This document shows, in pieces, positions 23,255 to 31,361 of a DNA stretch of 34,867 bases (the stretch's first letter is position 1; the number at the start of each line of letters is the position of its first letter). This stretch comes from Glaciecola sp964621345 (GTDB lineage Bacteria > Pseudomonadota > Gammaproteobacteria > Enterobacterales > Alteromonadaceae): NCBI GenBank assembly GCA_964621345.1, contig CAZUON010000038.1, positions 1 to 34,867 of the forward strand, in the 5' to 3' direction. The notes beneath the pieces are model-generated. The model was not told the DNA's origin. It saw only the letters and a program-made list of their open reading frames with translations, and ran no database searches. A program made the translations under genes and the position numbers.

Positions 23255-26200
23255 TTAGAAACGACCTCTTACAATTAACGAGTAACGTCTGTCGTTATTA
23301 AACCAAGAACGGTTTAAACGCTCGCCATCTTGTAACATCGTTACATGAATGGTTTCGTCTAATAAGTTAACCGCCTGTACACCTACATCGATATTGTCGG
23401 TCACACTATAGAAAATCGAACCATCGAGCTGGCCGGTTGATTCATTAAATGCAGGCTTACGCGTAATTACGTCTCGCGAGGTCAACATAAAATCAGAACG
23501 CCAGTTATAGGCTAAACGAGCACTTATGGCATTTTTCTCATATAGCGCAACAAAGTTAACCGTATCACTAGAGAGTTGCTCCAAAGGTAAGTTGCCCGGT
23601 TGTGTGCCTAGCGACACACCACCTTCTAAATCAGGGTTAGGTACACCGCTTGATAGTAAGCGCGTATAGTTTGCCTGAATACCTAAACCATCAAAAGGAG
23701 CTGGCAATGTAGTAAAGAACTGCTGATAGGACACCTCAAAGCCTTTCATTGAACCTTCGCCACCATTGGTTGCGCCATTTACCTGAACATCTTTTGCTAC
23801 ATTAGACTCAACATTTGTAATACTTTCAACCCGCGAACCTGAGATAAAAAAGTTTTCCAAGTCTTTGTAAAACAGCGACAAAATAAAGTTATCACTGTCG
23901 TTGAAGTACCACTCAAAGGATAAATCGTAGTTGATTGACTCCATCGGTTTAAGATTTGGGTTACCGCCATTGGCTTTATAAAAGTTCACTTCAGCGCTAT
24001 CTACTTGTTGTATTACACTGCCATTTTCGTCTAACACTGGGTTACCATCTGCATCTAGCAGGGGCGAGCGTTCAGCTTGAATGTTGTCGGCATCTACACG
24101 CAAAAATGCGCGGCGATTACCTAAGTTAGGAAAAGCAATGGCTTCTGACACCGCAAATCTAACAAACATGTTATCTTGTACTTCGGCTCTTAGGTTAAAA
24201 CTAGGTAGCACATTTGTGTAGGTATCACTGAAGGTGGTTGGCACAGCGCTTCCTGTTCCAAATGCCCTATCATCTGCAGGCAATGCAAGTGCGGGAATTG
24301 TCTCAGGACGGAATACCTCGCCGTCAGGCACTCTATCTTCGAAATATTCAGTGGTATAATTCGGGAAGAGTAAGAAACCATCGGTTTCGGTATCTACCTC
24401 CACATAACGCAGACCAAAGTTACCATCAATCATTATATCGCCGACTTCAAATGCGTAATTTGCTTGCACATAAACCGCCGTATTGGTGTCTTCGATTGAG
24501 TTAATTTCTTCTGCTAAATAATTGCTGCCATTTACCGTTGGGTTGCCCTCAGCATCAAATCGCTCGTTTAGCAATGTGTAGGGGTCAGCCGGCCCAATTA
24601 ACCCTAGATTTTTCAGCAAGTCGGCGAACTCAGGCACCCCGTAATTTCTAACTAAGTCCATTGATGGTGCAATAAATTGCGCTCCCTGAACAATAGCACC
24701 GTCTTGCAAGCCACTAAAATCAATAACTTCGTAGTAATCAGCTAAAGCAGCCAACTCTGGTACAGAGGTATCGTTAACAAAGCCTGGACCACCTGGTGAC
24801 CAATGAGGCTTGAGTGCTTTCCAATGATAGGCAGATTCACGCGTGGTTTGCTCACGTTTAGAGTATCGAACACCACTTTTGATTGATTCAATGAAGCCAT
24901 TATCAAATACATATTTGGCATCAAACATGAAGGCAGTTTCATTACCGTCATTGTCAGTTGAATGGGGCATACCTGCGCGCCAATATGCATTATCGGGGCT
25001 ATTCATTGGGAGCTCACCAACAAAATCTGCGCTAGGGGAATATTTCGGGTCGTAAAAACCAAGATCTGCTGGATCATCGCCTTGGTCTTTAAAGTAAACA
25101 ACCGCATGCTGACCAATAAACACCGAGTGGTCAATAGTTTGCGCTTCGGCTTCAACCCGCTGGGCATCAAACTCCAAGAACCAGTTGTCACCAACGGTTT
25201 GCTTAATGTTTAAAGAGAAATCTTCTACTAAATTGTCGTCTCTACGAAAACGTGAACTTGTTTCAATCAGACCACCATAAAGTGTCCAAAAATCAGGGTT
25301 GTTTGAATCGCCCCAATTACTCGTATTCTGCAATCGGCCAAAGGGGTCATCGCCTGGTACGTTACTGCGATATGCGGCACCGGCGGTTAAGAAGCCTTCG
25401 GTCATGTAACCATTTTCGTCAAACTGTAACTCTGTGCCCTCTACCGGAGTGAGCACCGCATCATCATTACGCTGATACTCAACAACGCGCTCTTGCCACT
25501 CGAGTGAAGAATCAGAACGAATGTATTCGGCGGTAACTAAGGTGTTCTCATCTGGGCTTCTCCACTGGATTGATGCTGAACCACCTTGACGCTCACGATC
25601 ATCTTCTTTAGAGCGAGCGCCGGCACCACGCACAACGCGTTGTGGAATGGGGTTACCATCAGCACCGATAACCTCATTACCATTTGAATCGGTTACGTTA
25701 CCAAGAATCCATAAAGCGTTATTGCCACGTCCGTCATCAATACTGTTAAATGAACGGTCATCCCAAGCTACAGCACTTTGTACGCCATCTGATTGGAATT
25801 TATTTTTTGAATTGGTGTAGTTTACTAAGAAGCCAAACTCACCCATGTCGTCAGTTTGAAAGCGATCACTGTATAAGAAGGAAAACTGTGGTGCGCCTTC
25901 TTCGCGCAAATCACCATACGAATATTCAGCATTGAAAGCGAACACACGGTCAGCACTATCAAAGGCTTTGCGGGTATTGAGGTTAATTGTACCTGAAATT
26001 CCCCCTTCTACCATTTCTGCCATTTGGTTTTTGTAAACCAAAACACTACCTACCAACTCTGGAGGTACATCGGCAAAACTTAAACCGCTGCCAGAGTTCG
26101 CACTGAATGCACTGCGGCCGTTAAATTCGCTTCGGGTTTGACTTAAGCCACGAATAACCACCCCTGTACCTTCTGTACTAAAGTGATCTGGGTCATTTCT

Positions 26201-26524
26201 TGCTGCGAAACGCTCAATAGCAACACCCGGGACGCGTTGCAGCGCTTCTGTAATACTGGTGTCAGGTAGTGCAGATATATCAGATGCATCAATTGCATCT
26301 AAAAAGGTCCCTGCCTCTCGCTTCATGTCCGACGCCCGCATCAAGTTTCCACGTTGGCCTTTGACATCAATTATTTCTACTGTTTCTTCTTTGGATTTGT
26401 TTTCTTCTGGTGTGGCGTCTTGTGCGTATGCGCCAGAAGAAATACCCGCTATTGCGAGTGCAACAAGACTTCTACGAAAACGTCTTTTTTGCGAATGTGT
26501 GTGTGTTGCTGTGTGCTTGACCAT
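23255..26524 (-). CDS. TonB-dependent outer-membrane receptor
   Basis: This 1089-residue receptor would import a scarce large or charged substrate using TonB energy. It has a basic signal peptide ending GAYA (cut after 34). A short N-terminal stretch carries a possible TonB box near ETVEIIDVKGQ (about 47-57). The plug domain (about 65-195) includes ALPDTSITEALQRVPGVAIE and GTGVVIRGLSQTRSEFNG. A long beta-barrel runs to the C-terminal SLIVRGRF with terminal Phe. Its size and plug type match the large alteromonad/xanthomonad receptors found beside tryptophan-halogenase-like genes and often linked to carbohydrate or aromatic uptake. GGGAG precedes the ATG. The substrate is unknown. Confidence 0.95.
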   Translation of the reverse strand: MVKHTATHTHSQKRRFRRSLVALAIAGISSGAYAQDATPEENKSKEETVEIIDVKGQRGNLMRASDMKREAGTFLDAIDASDISALPDTSITEALQRVPGVAIERFAARNDPDHFSTEGTGVVIRGLSQTRSEFNGRSAFSANSGSGLSFADVPPELVGSVLVYKNQMAEMVEGGISGTINLNTRKAFDSADRVFAFNAEYSYGDLREEGAPQFSFLYSDRFQTDDMGEFGFLVNYTNSKNKFQSDGVQSAVAWDDRSFNSIDDGRGNNALWILGNVTDSNGNEVIGADGNPIPQRVVRGAGARSKEDDRERQGGSASIQWRSPDENTLVTAEYIRSDSSLEWQERVVEYQRNDDAVLTPVEGTELQFDENGYMTEGFLTAGAAYRSNVPGDDPFGRLQNTSNWGDSNNPDFWTLYGGLIETSSRFRRDDNLVEDFSLNIKQTVGDNWFLEFDAQRVEAEAQTIDHSVFIGQHAVVYFKDQGDDPADLGFYDPKYSPSADFVGELPMNSPDNAYWRAGMPHSTDNDGNETAFMFDAKYVFDNGFIESIKSGVRYSKREQTTRESAYHWKALKPHWSPGGPGFVNDTSVPELAALADYYEVIDFSGLQDGAIVQGAQFIAPSMDLVRNYGVPEFADLLKNLGLIGPADPYTLLNERFDAEGNPTVNGSNYLAEEINSIEDTNTAVYVQANYAFEVGDIMIDGNFGLRYVEVDTETDGFLLFPNYTTEYFEDRVPDGEVFRPETIPALALPADDRAFGTGSAVPTTFSDTYTNVLPSFNLRAEVQDNMFVRFAVSEAIAFPNLGNRRAFLRVDADNIQAERSPLLDADGNPVLDENGSVIQQVDSAEVNFYKANGGNPNLKPMESINYDLSFEWYFNDSDNFILSLFYKDLENFFISGSRVESITNVESNVAKDVQVNGATNGGEGSMKGFEVSYQQFFTTLPAPFDGLGIQANYTRLLSSGVPNPDLEGGVSLGTQPGNLPLEQLSSDTVNFVALYEKNAISARLAYNWRSDFMLTSRDVITRKPAFNESTGQLDGSIFYSVTDNIDVGVQAVNLLDETIHVTMLQDGERLNRSWFNNDRRYSLIVRGRF

Positions 26525-26650
26525 GAGTGGCTCCCGTTTTGGAATTCTTATGTACCCAGCGCTTCCGACCTAGTATGTGTGGTGTCGTTGTCAGCTCGCT
26601 AACGATACAACTTCGAAATTACGGCGCTACTTTTACTATTGCTAAGCATC

Positions 26651-26664
26651 CATGTGTTAACAAT
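26651..26664. repeat. Direct repeat CATGTGTTAACAAT, copy A
   Basis: Identical 14-nt word found again at 26898-26911, both upstream of the TonB-receptor gene. It contains the palindrome GTTAAC. A regulator-binding site is possible but not shown. Confidence 0.45.
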
Positions 26665-26897
26665 CGTAAAACTAGCGTCATCGTCAAACTAAACCAATCG
26701 CTTTTATTTGTAAACAAGTTGTAATAGGCGTAATTTTTCTATTAACACTCGGGTACAACAAATTAGGCTAGCTATGCAACTTTTTAGGCTTTTACCACGC
26801 CAAAATAACAAAATAACGTAATTCAATTAAATTTTTTGAATTAAAATCATAAGCTAATTGTTGATTTTCATAAAATCTAAAATTGAATTTTTTGCAT

Positions 26898-26911
26898 CAT
26901 GTGTTAACAAT
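26898..26911. repeat. Direct repeat CATGTGTTAACAAT, copy B
   Basis: Second identical copy, 247 nt further from the receptor start, in the same orientation as copy A (26651-26664). Confidence 0.45.
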
Positions 26912-27300
26912 TAAAGATAGCCACACCGAATCTTCGAAAGCCATTAATTTTAAACGCCTTAGAAGAATTTATGTTTTTATTGAATTGACTGATGACGTAA
27001 TTTCAAAGCCGCTAATTTCGTGAGTATTTTCAATAAATGAGAGTTTTTGTTTTAAACTGACAAAATAGTGCAAATTATTGAGGCATTAAATTTTGTAAAA
27101 GTGCCAATACATCATTTATGCAACGGGTTAAGCGTGCTTAAACTTTATAAAACACGCTATCGAAGGCTTCATACGGGGCTTTTTATATAACAAACTTTTA
27201 ACAGTTTATGTTTGTAGGTCATACTTTTAATCATGCTGTAATGATGATTAATTAACGGTATTTTGAGCGACATATCCTGTTTAAAATCACACCACTGTCG

Positions 27301-28794
27301 CTAACTTGGTCTCGCACTCAGTTTCTGACGATATTCACCAAGGTTTGGAATCTTTTTAATGCTTAATGCAATGAGACTTTTGATTTTCTCAATATCGGCA
27401 AGGCTTGCATTATACGCGCTTGTTTTTAAAAGAGGATGATGAGTATCTGGCTTGTAATCACAAAGCATACAGAGGTTTATCCATACACAGTTAGCAATCG
27501 GGTCGTTATCATATCGTATAAGATGCCCCCTGGATTTAAACAAATGCAGTTTATTCAGAAACAACTCATTAAGCATTAACGCGGCTGGCTGCTCTTGTTG
27601 TAATGGGAATTTTTTACTAGGAGCGTGCAATAAGTAATTGAAAGCATGTTGATACTCAAGGCTGCGCTGAATGCTCTGCTCTAACAGCCGGTTGTATTCA
27701 AGGCAATTAATACTTAAGTCATCGTCAACGGGTATTATATCTATCAGCGTGTTGATACTTCGGATGGCGAGTTCTATGCTACCAAAATAAGCGGGCGCCG
27801 GATTGCCTACTCCCTCGCCAATACCTATACAATTAGCAAACCAATGCGAGTTGAGTTGAATCGCTTTATTAGCCTTTACTGTAGAGCTTAACTGTTCCGG
27901 TTTTATCCCAAGGCGCTCTGCCAATCCTGCATGTGCCTCTTGCTGACTCATTTCATCGCGATTGTAGCTGAGCCGGTAGCACATAGCGTTAGGTAATGCA
28001 TTCGACTCTAATGTACCTAGTTCGCTCGCAATTATAGTTTTATAAGCCTGTGCTGCGGTGCGCTGCGACACGCTAGCAAAAAGGGTTTCCTGGCATTCGT
28101 TAACTGTTGTGCAGTCAACGTCGTGCATTGTCTGTTGAGTGGATTGTTCATCGGTCGCGTCTATGAACAAATCGGCACTACACGAGGAACCATCGGCGAG
28201 TTGTATATGCTTAATCTTGCTACCGCACATCGCAAGGTCTAAACGTTCTACGTGCATAACTTTTACGCCTAAATGCTGCGCATATTTGACCATAAGCGAT
28301 ATATATTTAGCGACATCAATCGCCATTCCATAGTCAAAGCTTGAAAATATGGAACGAGGATCGGCAACCGGGTGCACAAACTTATTGGCACGTGCCATAC
28401 ATGCGCCAAGTGAGTATGATTCAAAGTTCTCTAGCCCTGCCCCAAGGAAATAGTGGTGAAACTCCATGCCGTTAAAACTTGCCCCCGTACTTGAATACGC
28501 GAGCATCGCATCAATCTCGTTACCATTTCGGCTTCTACCAAGCACTCGAGTGGCGGTTTGGAAACACGCAGAGCTGGGTAAAAACCAATGTTGCTCTTGC
28601 AAGCCACTCATTTGATGCAGCTTCAGTAAATCAGGAGTAAAAGTCTCGGCTTGATTAACTTTAAATCGATTAGGGTCAGCAGGAGGGCACACTAAAACGA
28701 CCTCAATACCTAAGCGTTTTCGTAAAAACACCGAAGACACCCAAGCAGCAGGAGTATTGCCAAGCACAATAACACGCTCCAACGCTTTAGACAT
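27301..28794 (-). CDS. Degenerate tryptophan-halogenase-like flavoprotein, probably not a halogenase
   Basis: This 497-residue paralogue keeps the overall layout of the halogenase family but not its active site. The dinucleotide-binding start is LGNTPAAW (11-18) instead of GGGxAGW, and VGEATIP has become VNQAETFTP (46-54). The position of the catalytic Lys is Gln79 (ACFQTA), the WxWxIP motif is replaced around 270-280 (MCYRLSYN), and the PLEST acidic motif is replaced by GNPAPAYFGS (330-339). The strand SADLFIDATDE (207-217) is preserved. AGTAGGGTAGG precedes the ATG. It starts 47 nt after the intact halogenase at 28842-30413, so the pair is probably co-expressed. It could be a partner, a substrate-binding protein or a different oxidoreductase. 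The frame is intact, so it is not a decaying pseudogene. Confidence 0.8.
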   Translation of the reverse strand: MSKALERVIVLGNTPAAWVSSVFLRKRLGIEVVLVCPPADPNRFKVNQAETFTPDLLKLHQMSGLQEQHWFLPSSACFQTATRVLGRSRNGNEIDAMLAYSSTGASFNGMEFHHYFLGAGLENFESYSLGACMARANKFVHPVADPRSIFSSFDYGMAIDVAKYISLMVKYAQHLGVKVMHVERLDLAMCGSKIKHIQLADGSSCSADLFIDATDEQSTQQTMHDVDCTTVNECQETLFASVSQRTAAQAYKTIIASELGTLESNALPNAMCYRLSYNRDEMSQQEAHAGLAERLGIKPEQLSSTVKANKAIQLNSHWFANCIGIGEGVGNPAPAYFGSIELAIRSINTLIDIIPVDDDLSINCLEYNRLLEQSIQRSLEYQHAFNYLLHAPSKKFPLQQEQPAALMLNELFLNKLHLFKSRGHLIRYDNDPIANCVWINLCMLCDYKPDTHHPLLKTSAYNASLADIEKIKSLIALSIKKIPNLGEYRQKLSARPS

Positions 28795-28841
28795 TAGTGC
28801 CTACCCTACTCATAAGCTTATGCGAAGACCTCACGATTATG

Positions 28842-30413
28842 TTACCCGCCATAGAGGCTATCTGCTGCACGGGAGTCATTTTGCACCTGGCTGTTTTGTT
28901 CAAGGTAGGCGTTTAACATTTCTTGATTCATTTGCATTTGCTCAACGCCTTGCGTCACCATACTGTGTTGTTGCTTTAAAAATAGCTGTAATTGCTCTGC
29001 TGACACCGTACTCACCGAAGGATGAAAATGTTCAGGACTCAAACCTTGCCCATGTAGCACCGCCAACCAGCTCGGGTCGCCAAACTCGCCGCTAGCATAA
29101 TGAATAACATGCCCTTGGCGTTTATAAATATCGAGTTTATGCTGCAAAGAGTCGGGGATATTCATGTTGCGCACATATTGCCAAAACGGCGTATCGTCTC
29201 GCTCAGTCACATGATAATGCGCAATCAAAAAATCTCTGATATGCTCAAATTCACCATCCATCAAACGATTAAATTCGTTCGCGAGGGCTTGGTCACAACG
29301 TTTATCTGGGAAAAGCTCAATCAGTTGGGTAATCGCCTCTTGGATTAAAAAGATACTGGTAGATTCTAAAGGCTCTAAAAAGCCACACGATAGCCCAACG
29401 GCAATACAGTTTTTGTCCCAAAACCTATTACGTTTACCGGTTGTAAAACGAAGTTGTATGGGCGCTCTGCTAGCGCTTGCATCCAAATTATTGATTAAGG
29501 TGTCGGTAGCTTGTTGGTCTGTTATAAACTCATTGCAATATACATAACCGTTGCCAGTACGATGCTGCAATGGGATACGCCACTGCCAACCGGCCTCCTG
29601 TGCAGTCGCTCGTGAATACGGGATCAGCGGCTCAACTCTTTCACACGGCACAGCTTGAGCGCTGTTACACGGTAGCCAATGCGACCAATCCTGATAGCCA
29701 CTTTTTAAGGTTTGCTCAATCAATAGACCTCGAAAGCCCGAGCAATCAATAAACAAATCTCCTTCCAACATGCGCCCATCTTCTAGCACTACCGATTCGA
29801 TAAAACCGGAGTCTTTATTTTGATTGACCTCAGCAACGCGACCTTCAACACGCTCAACCCCGTTGCTTTCGCATCGTTTGCGAAGGTATTTTGCATAAAG
29901 AGCTGCGTCAACATGATAGGCATAAGAATATTTTGATAATACCGATGATGGGTCTGCGCTTGGAAACTGAAACTTATTTTGTTGCGCCGCGTTTACTGCA
30001 AGAGAATAGTCACTTAAAGAAGAGGCCATGTTGTGCTTTTGCCCACGCAACCATGCATGATGAAAGGGCATGTTTTGACAATCTTGACCATATTCGCCAA
30101 ATGCATGCATATAGCGATGGCCACGCTCTCCCCAATTGACAAATTCGATGCCTAACTTATAGGTTGATTGTGTTTCGCGCATGAATTCGCGCTCGTCAAT
30201 CCCCAGCTTTTGATTAAAAAATCGTAAATGCGGCAGAGTGGCCTCACCCACCCCAACGGTGCCGATATCTTCTGATTCAACCAGCTTTATCTTGCATGTT
30301 TTTGGATCTAAAAAATGCGACAACGCTGCGGCTGTCATCCACCCGGCGGTGCCCCCGCCGACAATAAGCACATTTTGTATTTGCTGATGACTCACACTTT
30401 GAGGCTCATTCAT
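28842..30413 (-). CDS. Flavin-dependent halogenase, tryptophan-halogenase family (intact motifs), second copy
   Basis: This 523-residue protein is clearly paralogous to the halogenase at 21551-23101. It has GGGTAGW (19-25), VGEATLP (55-61), STYKLGIEF with Lys86 in the catalytic position, WQWRIP (276-281) and FLEPLEST (345-352). It also shares the block DWSHWLPCNSA (242-252), seen as DWRHWLPCDSA in the other copy. It is first in a two-gene unit with the degenerate paralogue, downstream of a TetR-type gene (224-nt gap). The ribosome-binding site is weak. Its native substrate cannot be predicted from sequence. Confidence 0.93.
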   Translation of the reverse strand: MNEPQSVSHQQIQNVLIVGGGTAGWMTAAALSHFLDPKTCKIKLVESEDIGTVGVGEATLPHLRFFNQKLGIDEREFMRETQSTYKLGIEFVNWGERGHRYMHAFGEYGQDCQNMPFHHAWLRGQKHNMASSLSDYSLAVNAAQQNKFQFPSADPSSVLSKYSYAYHVDAALYAKYLRKRCESNGVERVEGRVAEVNQNKDSGFIESVVLEDGRMLEGDLFIDCSGFRGLLIEQTLKSGYQDWSHWLPCNSAQAVPCERVEPLIPYSRATAQEAGWQWRIPLQHRTGNGYVYCNEFITDQQATDTLINNLDASASRAPIQLRFTTGKRNRFWDKNCIAVGLSCGFLEPLESTSIFLIQEAITQLIELFPDKRCDQALANEFNRLMDGEFEHIRDFLIAHYHVTERDDTPFWQYVRNMNIPDSLQHKLDIYKRQGHVIHYASGEFGDPSWLAVLHGQGLSPEHFHPSVSTVSAEQLQLFLKQQHSMVTQGVEQMQMNQEMLNAYLEQNSQVQNDSRAADSLYGG

Positions 30414-30636
30414 ATGAAAAACTAAGGTTTGTTTGCGATAAGAGTTAGCACGTAATGCACACGTGTCTCCTTCGTTATTAAGAGTAAACTAGCGCAGTTT
30501 ATGCAACAAAGGAATATCTTCAGTAAATTTTTAACGCCCGAAATGTATTTTTGCAATAAAGTTTAAGGCTATCAGTATTAGCGTGGTACTTAAGTGAATA
30601 TCCTTAAGCTTTATCTGGGGAGAGTGCAAAACATAC

Positions 30637-31230
30637 TTATGCAGCGTTTACTAGGTCTAGCATCTTCATAGTAATTATCTTTTTACAGTCTTCTATCGAT
30701 AGCCCCTGAAAGCTATACAGCCGCTCAAAAAATTCAAAAGATGTAATCGCATCTGCAATCTCGATGTTGAAAGAAGGTGTTTTGTTATTTAACTCAGGCA
30801 GTATGTTCAAAAGTGATTTACGCATTAAGGCTTGATTTCGCTGGTAATTAGCTTGAACAACTTTGGAGCGCCACATCATGATTTGGGTCGCTTTTTCTAG
30901 GTGGAATAATTCGACATGTGCATCTGTGTAGGCATTGACGATAGTATTAACTCTGTCATGTAAGGAGGCTGAAAAATCTTTAGAAATAAGGAACTTTTCA
31001 TATTTGGGCTTACGCACTTCTTCTATTTCATTGTATAGCAAGTCCATTTCTGAAAAGTGCCTGAATACCGTTCTTATTGTAATGCCGGCTTCGTCGGCAA
31101 CTTGCTGCGCGGTGGGTATGTACACCCCTTTTTGTATCAGGGTGATCATCGAGTCAATAATTGTTTGGCGACTACGTTTACTGCGCTCTAAACGCCCATC
31201 TTCTCTAGGTTCTGTCACTGATATTCTCAT
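30637..31230 (-). CDS. TetR/AcrR-family transcriptional regulator
   Basis: This 197-residue protein has an N-terminal helix-turn-helix domain (about 18-68): SRQTIIDSMITLIQKGVYIP, then TAQQVADEAGITIRTVFRHF with the recognition helix and the typical FRHF end. The C-terminal part (about 80-195) is all-helical and should bind an effector. It is co-oriented with, and just upstream of, the second halogenase pair, so it is a candidate local regulator. No operator could be assigned; CACGT/ACGTG (about 30450-30467) in the gap before the halogenase is one possible half-site pair. Confidence 0.88.
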   Translation of the reverse strand: MRISVTEPREDGRLERSKRSRQTIIDSMITLIQKGVYIPTAQQVADEAGITIRTVFRHFSEMDLLYNEIEEVRKPKYEKFLISKDFSASLHDRVNTIVNAYTDAHVELFHLEKATQIMMWRSKVVQANYQRNQALMRKSLLNILPELNNKTPSFNIEIADAITSFEFFERLYSFQGLSIEDCKKIITMKMLDLVNAA

Positions 31231-31310
31231 ACTGTTATGTTTTAAAATAGTCAGTTGTATTCAATTCAAACATCGCTAAACGCCAACATGCTTTGCGGGT
31301 TCACACTACT

Positions 31311-31347
31311 AAAAACTGCCTACGAAACTACTGCATCGTAGGCAGTT
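31311..31347 (-). terminator. Intrinsic terminator of the tricorn-type protease gene
   Basis: A 12-bp perfect stem, AACTGCCTACGA (31314-31325) and TCGTAGGCAGTT (31336-31347) with a 10-nt loop, is followed leftward by UUUUU. It lies 15 nt after the stop codon. Confidence 0.9.
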
Positions 31348-31361
31348 ATGCAGTTAGCGCC

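Larger units (their letters stand above)
26525..27300. other. AT-rich 776-nt intergenic region upstream of the TonB receptor
   Basis: There is no supported gene here. It must hold the leftward promoter of the receptor operon and the 3' end of the halogenase-like gene at 27301. Visible structure includes a 14-nt direct repeat (26651-26664, 26898-26911) and an inverted repeat AATTCAA/TTGAATT (26820-26842). No clear terminator for the gene at 27301 was found. Confidence 0.5.

Noticed and set aside
27301..28794. Pseudogene of a halogenase
   Set aside because: The frame is uninterrupted at full family length, has a ribosome-binding site, and retains the FIDATD strand; the changes are substitutions of active-site residues, not decay.
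20867..31230. Prophage or transposon origin of the accessory region
   Set aside because: No integrase, transposase, tRNA or flanking target duplications were seen, and base composition looks like the rest of the window by eye.
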